NCBI GenBank assembly: GCA_963978545.1
Contig: OZ021723.1
Span: forward strand, 372,001-436,000
Direction: 5' to 3'
DNA from: Linyphia triangularis
Taxonomy: Eukaryota; Arthropoda; Arachnida; Araneae; Linyphiidae
DNA length: 64,000 nt
Part shown: in pieces, positions 20,139-32,492 of the stretch
Layout of the letters: each line of letters begins with the position of its first letter
How positions within the stretch are numbered: the first letter of the stretch is position 1
Made by a program: the position numbers and the translations under genes
Notes under the pieces: model-generated
What the model was told of the DNA's origin: nothing
What the model saw: only the letters and a program-made list of their open reading frames with translations
Database searches by the model: none

Positions 20139-20173
20139 TACTGTAGTTTAAAGCTTACTGTACATAGTTTATT

Positions 20174-20448
20174 CCCCAGCTTGCTGGGGGTTAAAATTTA
20201 TATATCCTGCGCTGCGATTGACTCAATTCTTGGAATGTAGATTTTTGTTTATAGTTCACTCCCTAAAATTTTAGGGTTTAAAATTCATTTACCTGCGCTG
20301 CGATTGACTCCATTCTTGTAATGTAGATTTTTGCTTTTTGTTTTTCCCCAACCCATAGGGGTTTTAAAAGTCATATAACCTGCGCTGCGATTTCTTATTA
20401 CCTTATATTTTCCACTCATTAGTGGATTTGTATTCTGCACGCTGCGAT
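20174..20448 (+). repeat. Four hairpin repeats in the 3' UTR of auto-2
   Basis: Each unit ends with CCTGCGCTGCGATT or a close variant (20206, 20292, 20379, about 20435). Shortly before each lies a hairpin with its own sequence: CCCCAGC/GCTGGGG, CCCTAAAA/TTTTAGGG, CCCC/GGGG and CCACT/AGTGG. Conserved placement with unrelated stem sequences argues for selected RNA structure. Confidence 0.8.
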
Positions 20449-20619
20449 TTTTTGTTTTGTCCCGTCCGTCCCCTTTTTGAATTGTTTTATAATGTGCAAA
20501 TTAGATTTTATACCTGAATCTTTCGCCCTTCGGGCTAAATTCGATATGTGGAACAGTGCCCTCCGGGCTGGAACCACATTAAAACCAATATTATAGTAGT
20601 ATAGTATAGTAATTTTTCA

Positions 20620-22230
20620 GATGAAAAATCCTTTCCTGACTTAGAGTTCAGAGAGATAGGACCTGTTTTCCTGCTATGGCAAAATCCAAACGTAAAGCCA
20701 AAACTGCTAGTGCCCCGGCACCAAGCAAGGCTGATACGATCGATAATGATGTTCCTGCTCCAGTAGGTGATGTCCCCATTGACAACACTACTGTGGAGAC
20801 TATTCAAATTCCGATTGTCAATTCTATTTCGACTGACGTAGCTGATATTATTGAATTAAAGGGCGACATGGATGTCCCTATTCAATACTCTCCAACAATT
20901 TTCCAGTTTCCTGCGGACCAGATTGGCAAAGAACTACTACCCAAATTGCATCAGTTGCTGGTTGATAGTAGTTTATTTCTTAATGCCACCGTTAAACGCG
21001 ATAACTACCAGATAACTCCACACAATGCTAGTGAGGAGAACGTAATTGCAAATTTCCTGAAGGATGCTGGTTGCGGATTTTCATCCATTCCACCTTATTC
21101 TCCAAAGCCCATTAAACTTGTTATTCGGGGACTGCCCCTCACTACCTCCCCTGTGGAGATTTTACAGTTTATTGCTAAGGAGTATTCTGATGATGTTCCT
21201 TCGATTATCACCCAACTCAAGAGTAAGGTTAGCAGGAAACTGCTGCCCCTCTTTGTGATGGAATTCCCTGGAGACCATGATGTCAAGAGTGTCCAAACCT
21301 GGACCTCGCTTCTATTCGTAACTGTTACGATTGAACCTTTGCTTAGCAAACGTGGCCGAGCGAGAGGACCGATCCAATGCTACAAGTGTCAGCGGTTCGG
21401 TGCCCACTTGGCTGCGTTTTGCAATTTCACCACCAGATGTCGCCACTGCTCACAAAATCACTCCAGTCGTGAGTGCCCAAACAAGCAGGGAATTAAATTG
21501 TGTTGCAATTGTGGTGCTAATCATACCAGCTCTTCTCTTTCCTGCCCTGTTAGGATAGAGTTTACTTCAAATGGGAAAAGAGGTTCCGCTGTCAAGAGGG
21601 CGACGGCTGCCTCTGCTCCCAAATCCACTTCACATCCCAGTATCTCTACCAGATTTCTGCCGAGACCGCTTGCAGTTAAAGCATTAATCAAGAAAACCTA
21701 TGCGGAAGTCGCATGTCAAGCAAATTGTCTTACTCCAGGTTCCTCAGTCAACAAGGCGACTGGCCCTGTTGTTGTGACCCCCATCAAGACAGCAGATTTT
21801 GCTTCCCAAATTGAGAAGGAACTTTTGGATAGCTGCATGTTCACTAGAGAGTGCACGCGCACCTTTGAGTACATAGATGATTTAGTTTCTGATAGCTTCC
21901 AGAACGTTAAAGATTGCTTAATATGGACCCAGAAGCATGCTCCCTTTTTTGAGCCTGTTGTTGGGCTCCTCATCAAATTTCCATCTCCAAACTATCCCGT
22001 GATTGTTTGTTAACTCCTCCCACCTGCCATTTCCTCGTTTTTTACTGGATAACAAGTTTAGCCAGCTTCTGTAGTCAGAGAGCGTTTTTGAATTTTTTAC
22101 CCTTTTTGAATTGTTTGCAGTGCACATTAGATCTTGCATCTGAATTTTTCGCCCTTCGGGCTAAATGCGATATGTGGAACAGTGCCCTCTGGGCTGGAAC
22201 CACATTAAAACCATTATTATAGTATAGTAG
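20620..22230 (+). mobile_element. gagC1: gag-only element with the auto-2 tail, at the H2B site
   Basis: Preceded by AATTTTTCA. The last 90 or so bases match auto-2 closely (CTTTTTGAATTGTTT, CGCCCTTCGGGCTAAAT, GCGATATGTGGAACAGTGCCC, GGAACCACATTAAAACCA, ATAGT repeats). Its end is joined directly to a 5'-truncated family A piece with no target copy between them, so this pair looks like one insertion event. Confidence 0.88.
20676..22013 (+). CDS. Family C stand-alone Gag-like zinc-knuckle protein (445 aa), intact
   Basis: Basic start (AKSKRKAK), acidic middle, then YSPTIFQFPADQIGKELLPKLHQLL and the Gag region LVIRGLPLTTSPVEI...LLPLFVMEFPGDH. Knuckles: CYKCQRFGAHLAAFC (CX2CX5HX4C), CRHCSQNHSSREC and CCNCGANHTSSSLSC. 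The TYAEVACQ motif follows. Domain order equals families A and B; sequence is about equally distant from both. ATG 20676 is the first in frame. Confidence 0.88.
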   Translation: MAKSKRKAKTASAPAPSKADTIDNDVPAPVGDVPIDNTTVETIQIPIVNSISTDVADIIELKGDMDVPIQYSPTIFQFPADQIGKELLPKLHQLLVDSSLFLNATVKRDNYQITPHNASEENVIANFLKDAGCGFSSIPPYSPKPIKLVIRGLPLTTSPVEILQFIAKEYSDDVPSIITQLKSKVSRKLLPLFVMEFPGDHDVKSVQTWTSLLFVTVTIEPLLSKRGRARGPIQCYKCQRFGAHLAAFCNFTTRCRHCSQNHSSRECPNKQGIKLCCNCGANHTSSSLSCPVRIEFTSNGKRGSAVKRATAASAPKSTSHPSISTRFLPRPLAVKALIKKTYAEVACQANCLTPGSSVNKATGPVVVTPIKTADFASQIEKELLDSCMFTRECTRTFEYIDDLVSDSFQNVKDCLIWTQKHAPFFEPVVGLLIKFPSPNYPVIVC

Positions 22231-22444
22231 CCACTGCTCATTTTAGATTCTATCCTTTTCAGAAGCAGACGTAATGACTTGTCATTGCTGATGCTTCCCC
22301 ACCATCCTGTCTCTATCTGCTGATGCTGCCCCATTTTCGATCTGACTATTTCACTGCCATGCGGCCCATTTCAGATGAAGAGGTTTTCGCCCTAACGGGC
22401 ACTAGGTACCTCGTACAACACCACATCAAAGTCAAAGTCAAAAG
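22231..22444 (+). mobile_element. gagA-tr: 5'-truncated family A piece at an H2B start site
   Basis: Only the last 214 bases of a family A element are present, from within its 3' UTR to the AAGTCA repeats. On the right it meets TTTTTCAATTCATTC of the H2B leader, so the 3' end was joined to the H2B target, not the H2A target. On the left it abuts gagC1 exactly at the gagC1 tail end. Confidence 0.9.
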
Positions 22445-22479
22445 TTTTTCAATTCATTCTTTGACCGAGATTGCATATC

Positions 22480-22854
22480 ATGCCACCCCAGGCTTCAGGA
22501 AAGGCTGTTAAAAAGGCGGGAAAAGCCCAAAAGGCTGTCCGTGCCGGTGACAAAAAGAAGAGGAAGAAGCGCAGGAAGGAATCCTTTGCAATTTACATTT
22601 ACAAAGTTCTTAAGCAAGTTCATCCCGACACTGGCATTTCCAGCAAAGCCATGTCTATCATGAACTCTTTCGTCAACGACATCTTTGAAAGAATCGCTGC
22701 TGAATCTTCCCGTCTCGCTCACTACAACAAGCGAAGCACAATCACCAGTCGGGAAATTCAGACTGCTGTGCGACTTCTTTTGCCTGGTGAGTTGGCCAAA
22801 CACGCTGTGTCTGAAGGCACCAAGGCCGTCACCAAATACACCAGCTCCAAGTAA
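22480..22854 (+). CDS. H2B: Histone H2B (124 aa), unit 2
   Basis: Protein identical to unit 1. Auto-2, gagC1 and gagA-tr (about 7.2 kb) lie between its leader and the H4/H2B promoter. Confidence 0.97.
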   Translation: MPPQASGKAVKKAGKAQKAVRAGDKKKRKKRRKESFAIYIYKVLKQVHPDTGISSKAMSIMNSFVNDIFERIAAESSRLAHYNKRSTITSREIQTAVRLLLPGELAKHAVSEGTKAVTKYTSSK

Positions 22855-22875
22855 ATCACATCATTTCCATCAAAA

Positions 22876-22891
22876 GGCCCTTTTCAGGGCC
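22876..22891 (+). terminator. Histone stem-loop of H2B, unit 2
   Basis: GGCCCTTTTCAGGGCC with A-rich flanks. Confidence 0.95.
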
Positions 22892-23997
22892 AAAAAATCG
22901 CTATCCAAACACAAATGAACAAAAAGATATTAATATGGCAACCTTACAAGTCCAAATTAAAAGTGGTGTTATTTTCAACAATTTATGTAAAGTTACAACA
23001 ATGCTGAGCAACTATTTCTAACAATGTGTGGGGGTATAATATATAAATGCACAGTAAACTAATTTATAACAATGCTGAATAGGAAAAGAGTGGCGACTCA
23101 TAATAATGTGTTGTGGTAAACAATGAATAAAAAAGAAAGCTCAAATAATGTATTACATTTCAACAGTGATAGAACAGTACAATGAATGCTTCTCATACAG
23201 AATACTAATAGATACGTAATGATAACACTGTGTTGGAGCATTTCCCGAGAACACCATGCATAGCAAAGAATGTTTGCAATTACAGTAATTATAAAAAACT
23301 TACTTTCGGATTCTTGTGATGCTTTATTTTGGGCACTTGTCAAGTAGAGTCCTGCGGGGATGAAAACAAATCAATTCAATGCAATACACGATTAATGCGG
23401 AAATAAAAAGTAAGTGGTAATTAAATATATGTAGGTATGTATATGTAATAGAATGTAATCCTTTTTTAGAACCGACAGTTAAATTAATTCCTCTTTCCAA
23501 AGCACAAAACCCTCTTTAATCAATTCATTTAACAACTTATTTAGGATAACTTCCCACGCCAATTTAATGTGTGAGATCTTTGCTGAGTCAGCATTCTTGT
23601 TTTGTATCCCATAATTAGTATTCCATTCTGGCGCCAACATACTTGCCTTCAATGTTTATAAATTACATTTGCTGAATCAGTGATTCCCACGATTTTTAAC
23701 GACGCTGTTCTCTGTTCGACATTACTATGTATGACATTCCATCTCCTATCATGTAGTAGTTTAGACGTAACTTTAGCGCGATCTCTCTCTCTCCGGGTTT
23801 AACTTTGATCTATGGTTTATATCTTAATAAATGTTTTATATTGTTAAAAATTGACTCTTCACTACAGTTCCACGACCATGCTGCAATAACCTTAATTAAA
23901 ATGGATGAATTCATTACATAAGTCGACAGGATAATCGTTTAAAGTGTTAATTCATTACATATATATGTATATATTTTAAAAAAAAAGAAAAAAAGAA
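22892..23997. other. H2B-5S spacer, unit 2
   Basis: Near copy of the unit 1 spacer. The unrecognised minus-strand frame is broken here by loss of 7 bases near 23650. No other feature seen. Confidence 0.6.
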
Positions 23998-24116
23998 TGC
24001 CAACGGCACGCGGTGTTCCCAGGTGGTCACCCTCCCAAGTACTGACCGCGCCCGATGATGCTTGACTTCGGTGATCGAACGAGAACCGGTAAGTTCATCA
24101 TGGTATGGCCGTTGAC
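23998..24116 (-). rRNA. 5S ribosomal RNA gene, unit 2
   Basis: As unit 1, with one base change (GGTAAGTTC for GGTATGTTC on the plus strand). Helix I pairing and the downstream T runs are kept. Confidence 0.94.
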
Positions 24117-24275
24117 AATTGTTCTACCTATAATAACGTTCTGTTGCTATATTAATAATATCACACAGATACATGTCAGATATCACTCTAAAGTGGCAGT
24201 GTTTTGCACTAAAGATACACCCCACTAGCTAGACAATAGATACACAGCACTAGCATATATTTCCCAAGTTGTACT

Positions 24276-24318
24276 ACCCCCCCCCCCATCTCCACACACA
24301 CACACACACACACACACA
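24276..24318. repeat. C run and longer CA microsatellite, unit 2
   Basis: Same site as in unit 1 with more CA repeats; replication slippage. Confidence 0.85.
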
Positions 24319-24374
24319 AATAAACAAAAGAATTACTGCTCATTTCTGTTATTACTTCTTATTTTAAAATCATA

Positions 24375-24503
24375 ACAAAGGACCGTTTTGGATTTAACCC
24401 CCGAAATCCAAATTCCCAAGCAGACGAACGGCGTCTCCTGATTGGTCGGTTGGGGGTCGACTCTACTAGCCTATATAACCACGCGTTAGAAAATTTTTGA
24501 CAT
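24375..24503 (+). promoter_or_regulatory. H2A promoter and start-site target, unit 2
   Basis: GATTGG, TATATAA and AAATTTTTGACAT spaced as in unit 1. GagA2 begins directly after the CAT. Confidence 0.85.
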
Positions 24504-26339
24504 AGGTCACATTCGATTGCTAGCTCACTGAGAGAGTAGTCGCTTTTTCTTTTGCTCCTGATATGACGAGACGTAAAACCGTTAAGTCCAAACCCGCACT
24601 TGCCTCGGCAAGCTGCCCTGATCCTGTTGATTTAGACCCAGTTGTTAAAGTCATTGACGATAACACTACTGAGGTTCCTATTCCTAATGAAGTTCCCATT
24701 CTTGTTATTATGGAAGAGCAGAACGTTAGTGAAGTTCCCATAGCCATGGATGAGCTGACAGATGATAACTCCCAACCTGTTATTGAGGATTGCACTGTCC
24801 TTAACCTACCTGCTGCCAATGTGGATTTTGATGCGGTGGATAAAGCCAACCTGAATGGCGCCCCCTTCAATCCCACTATCTTTTCCTTCCCAACTGATGA
24901 AGCTGGAAAATCCTGTATTAAACTCCTGCACAAGTTTTTGCTGGAGCATAACTTATTTCTGGATGCCAGAATTACCAAATCCAAATACTGCGTAACACCC
25001 CACAATGAAAAGGAAGAGTCCCTGATTTCCAAGCACCTTAAGGATACTGATTGTCCTTTCGAAATCAAAGGGTCTCGACCTACCTCCTTATTTAGGACCG
25101 TTGTACGGGGTTAACCTATTAACACTAGCATTGAGGAAATTCGGGAATGGCTTTTACTGGAAAAGCCCGATTTTCCTACTTTCAATATATATCAGATGAA
25201 GAGACGAACAGGGCAAAAGTTGCCACTTTTTGCTCTCACTTTCCCACTTGCTTTGGATAAAGTAAACATACTCTCCTGGAAGTCTATGCTTTACGTTAAC
25301 ATCAAAATGGAGCTACTCAAAGGCAACAAAAGGAGAGGTCCCCAACAGTGTTACAAATGCCAACACTGGGGAGCCCACTTAGCCGCAGATTGCAATGCTC
25401 CCACCAGATGTCGCCACTGTGCGAAAAACCATCTCAGCCGAGATTGCCCAACTAAAGGTAGTCAAAAACGCTGCTGCAACTGCAACTTGGAGCATTGTAG
25501 CAGCTCCCTGTCCTGCCCTGCTCGCAGAGATTTCATTCATAAAAGGAGTGGAGGTCCTATGGTCAAGAAGGCGATCATTCCTCCCACTCCCTCTCCTCCT
25601 GTGTTGAAGCCAATGGTCCCAAGACCTCTGATCATCAGGAAGCTTCAAAAAACATATGCTGAGGCAGCATGCCAATCCATTTCTGATCGCACTGACCAAC
25701 AGACTAGCACTGACGAGATCATCAACATGGCGATTTTCTCGGAAGTGTGCAAACTCCCTGCCCCTGTATGCATGGATGCCTTCACCCAAACTGATGTTAA
25801 TTTACCATCTACGGAGAGCAAAGTAGACCCCATTGGGATGTCGGACAAAATGGTGGAAGCCTGCCTACCTACTGAAGACAGGAGGCGCTTTCTGATCCTG
25901 CAAGATCATTTCTATAGCATGAAAGAAGCAATCCGCAACCCCAAGCTCACAGACGAGCATTGCAGAATTGCCATTTCCAATATCATGATGGATATTCAAT
26001 TTCACCTCTGTCATTATCATGAATGACCTCCTTAACTCTCTCTACTCCAAGTTCCCAGTAGGCTCCACCCATGGATGGATTCTGCTTCCCCATTGGCGGA
26101 TGCCCCAAGCCCATATAGCTGGATGCCGGACTGCCACTGCTCATTTCAGACTTTTTCCTTTCCAGACGCGGATGTAATGACTTGTCATTGCTGTTACTTC
26201 CTCACCATCTATATCTGCTGATGCTGCCCCATTTCCGATTTGACTAATTCAACTGCCTTGCGGCCCATTTAAGATGAAGAGGTTTTTGCCAGAATGGCAC
26301 TAGGTACCTCGTACAACCCCACATAAAAGTAAAAAAAAG
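24504..26339 (+). mobile_element. gagA2: gag-only element, promoter-proximal of two at this H2A
   Basis: Between TTTTTGACAT (ending 24503) and TTTTTGACAT (26340-26349). Its tail hairpin is GCCAGAATGGC instead of GCCCTAACGGGC, keeping the pairing. Confidence 0.92.
24563..26026 (+). pseudogene. Family A Gag, nonsense codon at residue 184
   Basis: Same domain order as gagA1. TTA is changed to TAA within VVRGLP, so translation would stop before the zinc knuckles. The frame is otherwise open to 26026, which suggests a recent mutation. C-terminal subtype RRFLILQDHFYSMKEAIRNPKLTDEHC, shared with gagA3. Confidence 0.9.
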
Positions 26340-26349
26340 TTTTTGACAT

Positions 26350-28187
26350 AGGATCGAGATTCGATTGCTAGCTCACTGAGAGAGTAGTCGTTTTTTCTTT
26401 TGCTCCTGATATGACGAGACGTAAAACCGTTAAGTCCAAACCCGCACTTGCCTCGGCAAGCTGCCCTGATCCTGTTGATTTAGACCCAGTTGTTAAAGTC
26501 ATTGACGATAACACTACTGAGGTTCCTATTCCTATTGAAGTTCCCATTCTTGTTATTATGGAAGAGCAGAACGTTAGTGAAGTTCCCATAGCCATGGATG
26601 AGCTGACAGATGATGATTCCCAACCTGATATTGAGGATAGCACTGTCCTTAACTTGCTGCCAATGTGGATTTTGATGCGGTGGATAAAGCCAACCTGAAT
26701 GGCGCCCCCTTCAATCCCACTATCTTTTCCTTCCCAACTGATGAAGCTGGAAAATCCTGCATTAAACTCCTGCACAAGTTTTTGCTGGAGCATAACTTAT
26801 TTCTGGATGCCAGAATTACCAAATCCAAATACTGCGTAACACCCCACAATGAAAAGGAAGAGTCCCTGATTTCCAAGCACCTTAAGGATACTGATTGTCC
26901 TTTCGAAATCAAAGGGTCTCGACCTACCTCCTTATTTAGGACCGTTGTACGGGGTTTACCTATTAACACTAGCATTGAGGAAATTCGGGAATGGCTTTTA
27001 CTGGAAAAGCCCGATTTTCCTACTTTCAATATATATCAGATGAAGAGACGAACAGGGCAAAAGTTGCCACTTTTTGTTCTCACTTTCCCACTTGCTTTGG
27101 ATAAAGTAAACATACTTTCCTGGAAGTCTATGCTTTACGTTAACATCAAAATGGAGCTACTCAAAGGCAACAAAAGGAGAGGTCCCCAACAGTGTTACAA
27201 ATGCCAACACTGGGGAGCCCACTTAGCCGCAGATTGCAATGCTCCCACCAGATGTCGCCACTGTGCGAAAAACCATCTCAGCCGAGATTGCCCAACTAAA
27301 GGTAGTCAAAAACGCTGCTGCAACTGCAACTTGGAGCATTGTAGCAGCTCCCTGTCCTGCCCTGCTCGCAGAGATTTCATTCATAAAAGGAGTGGAGGTC
27401 CTATGGTCAAGAAGGCGATCATTCCTTCCACTCCCTCTCCTCCTGTGTTGAAGCCAATGGTCCCAAGACCTCTGATCATCAGGAAGCTTCAAAAAACATA
27501 TGCTGAGGCAGCATGCCAATCCATTTCTGATCGCACTGACCAACAGACTAGCACTGACGAGATCATCAACATGGCGATTTTCTCGGAAGTGTGTAAACTC
27601 CCTGCCCCTGTATGCATGGATGCCTTCACCCAAACTGATGTTAATTTACCATCTACGGAGAGCAAAGCAGACCCCATTGGGATGTCTGACAAAATGGTGG
27701 AAGCCTGCCTACCTACTGAAGACAGTAGACGCTTTCAGTTCCTGCAAGAACGTTTCTATAGCATGAAAGAAGCAATCCGCAACCCCAAGCTCACAGACGA
27801 GCATTTCAGAAATGCCATGTCCAATATCATGATGAATATTCAAGTTCACCTCATGTCATTTTCATGAATGACCTCCTTAACTCTCTCTACTCCAAGTTCC
27901 CAGTAAGCTCCACCCATGGATGGATCCTGCTTCCCCATTGGCGGATGCCCCAAGCCCATATAGCTGGATGCCGGACTGCCACTGCTCATTTCAGATTCTA
28001 TCCTTTTCAGAAGCAGACGTAATGACTTGTCATTGCTGATGCTTCCCCACCATCCTGTCTCTATCTGCTGATGCTGCCCCATTTTCGATCTGACTAATTC
28101 ACTGCCTTGCGGCCCATTTCAGATGAAGAGGTTTTCGCCCTAACGGGCACTAGGTACCTCGTACAACACCACATCAAAGTCAAAAAA
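26350..28187 (+). mobile_element. gagA3: gag-only element directly before H2A, unit 2
   Basis: Target copies TTTTTGACAT (26340-26349) and TTTTGACAT (28188-28196). Head-to-tail with gagA2. Confidence 0.92.
26411..27867 (+). pseudogene. Family A Gag, frame-shifted after residue 81
   Basis: Compared with gagA1, 4 bases are missing after CTTAAC near 26653, shifting the frame. The rest, including all three knuckles and TYAEAACQ, is open from about 26665. C-terminus as gagA2 but with a different last segment. Confidence 0.9.
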
Positions 28188-28207
28188 TTTTGACATCATT
28201 TCTTTGA

Positions 28208-28609
<402 letters not shown>

Positions 28610-28639
28610 GCTCCATTCCCCATTAACAACACACAAAAA

Positions 28640-28655
28640 GGCCCTTCTCAGGGCC
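28640..28655 (+). terminator. Histone stem-loop of H2A, unit 2
   Basis: GGCCCTTCTCAGGGCC. Confidence 0.95.
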
Positions 28656-28973
28656 AAAACATATTTACACAAAAGATTCATCTATTCTCTTCATTCACTT
28701 GCATTCTAAAATTTGATAACAGCACTTCAATGAACTCTGAACAATATTTATTCGCCAAACTCCGATTCAAAAGGACACAAACAAAATAAACTCTTTCCCC
28801 GTGGTGGCGCCCTCTGTGATTCACAAAAACAACATTCTTGGGCACAACAGTATTCTTACAACTCTCGATTAATATTAATAGATGTATAATGGAGTAAAGA
28901 AATGATACTGGGTATAAAACTAAGCTAGAGTTTTAAAAAAAGTCAGTAAATGAAGTGAGGCACGTCATTTTTT
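28656..28973. other. H2A-H3 spacer, unit 2
   Basis: AT-rich, nearly identical to unit 1; nothing recognised. Confidence 0.7.
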
Positions 28974-28989
28974 GGCCCTTAAAAGGGCC
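28974..28989 (-). terminator. Histone stem-loop of H3, unit 2
   Basis: GGCCCTTTTAAGGGCC on the minus strand. Confidence 0.95.
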
Positions 28990-29018
28990 TTTTTATGAGT
29001 AAGGGGATTTTTGTGTGT

Positions 29019-31368
<2,350 letters not shown>

Positions 31369-31523
31369 AATGAAAACGCACTTTTTAGTCGACGTTTTTA
31401 TAGGCACGGTTGCGGAGCCGAGTAAGGGAGAACGAATGGCGATATGGGAGGGAGGAGCTTAGGATATACATTGAAAACACATACGAATAACTTCATTCTG
31501 ATTTCAGATCTTATAGTGCAAAC
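31369..31523. promoter_or_regulatory. Divergent H3/H1 promoter, unit 2, H3 side taken over by gagA-H3
   Basis: TATAAAAACG on the minus strand now drives gagA-H3. The H1 side (TATACAT, CTTCATTC) is unchanged. Confidence 0.8.
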
Positions 31524-32128
31524 ATGTCTGAGGAAACTGCTACCGTTGCCGCAACTCCTGCAGCCGCCACGCCTAAGAAGTCGAAGGCAAAGACTGCAGC
31601 AAAAAAAAACCCAAAACTGCGCCTTCTCACCCTAAGGTGGCGGATATGGTAGTCGATGCCATCACCAATTTGAAGGAGAGGGGTAATTCCTCTCTGCAAG
31701 CCATCAAGAAACACATTGGGGCCAACCACAAAGTTGATCTTGATCGTTTGACACCTTTCATCAAAAAGTACTTGAAGAGTGCTGTTGTCAGTGGATCACT
31801 TGTCCAAACAAAGGGAAAAGGTGCCACCGGTTCCTTCAAGTTGAGTGCTTCCGGCCAGAAAACCAAAAAACCAGTGAAAGAGGTAAAGAAAGTAGCTAAA
31901 AAAGAAACTGCTTCCCCTGCCAAAAAAGCCAAGTCTGCCAAAAAAACTGCAGCCAAACCAAAGGCTAAAGTGGAGAAAAAGAAAGCTGTCAAGAAGGCAA
32001 CCCCTAAAAAGGCCGCCAAACCAAAGTCTCCTAAAAAGGCAGTTAAAGCAACAAAGCCAAAGGCACCCAAGGCTAAAAAACTAAAGACTCCTAAAAAGGC
32101 TGCACCCAAAAAGTCCGCAAAGAAGTAA
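31524..32128 (+). pseudogene. H1: Histone H1, unit 2, frame-shifted in an A run
   Basis: The A run after AGACTGCAGC has 9 bases here and 7 in unit 1, a +2 shift after about 25 codons. An in-frame ATG at 31637 could still give the globular domain and C-tail. Also GGSS is GNSS. Could be a homopolymer sequencing error. Confidence 0.85.
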
Positions 32129-32159
32129 ACCCCCTTTCTCTCAGAAAAAAAAAAAAAAA

Positions 32160-32175
32160 GGCTCTTTTCAGAGCC
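32160..32175 (+). terminator. Histone stem-loop of H1, unit 2
   Basis: GGCTCTTTTCAGAGCC. Confidence 0.95.
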
Positions 32176-32492
32176 AAAAAATTTTGGAATCAACTAACCT
32201 ACTGCACAATACAACAGTATACAACTAGGAACTTTCAATGTTTATGTCAACAAACAAATTTGTTATGTAAACAAACAAATTTGTTATGTAAACAAAATAG
32301 CACATGCTACATTACTTTTCATCATACATTTTCATAATAAGGCAGATTTGTCATATAACAAACAGTTTGCATCAGTTAGTTTATGTGTGACAATGGGGAA
32401 AATTTTAAAAGCACAAAACAAACAAGCATTGTTATGTCTTATTATTGTTTTTTAATCATTATGCATTGATTGTTGAAATGTGAGAAATGTGA
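32176..32492. other. Broken H1-H4 spacer and array inversion junction
   Basis: It follows the unit 1 H1-H4 spacer as far as GAAATGTGAGA, then after a short AATGTGAGA-like duplication it meets the 3' end of gagB2, which reads the other way. H4 of the left unit and H2B of the right unit are absent. Breakpoint about 32,486-32,492. Confidence 0.8.

Larger units (their letters stand above)
15202..20610 (+). mobile_element. auto-2: complete autonomous Jockey-like element directly behind an H2B TATA box
   Basis: Target copies GAAATTTTTCA (ending 15201) and AATTTTTCA (20611-20619) flank it. Leader with H2B-antisense blocks, ORF1, overlapping ORF2, 3' UTR with four hairpin repeats, TGTCCCGTCCGTC (20458), and a tail (CGCCCTTCGGGCT, ATGTGG/CCACAT around GCCC-TCC-GGGC) ending in TAGTA repeats. 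All coding frames are open, so it may be active. It would be transcribed from the intact H2B promoter. Confidence 0.92.
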
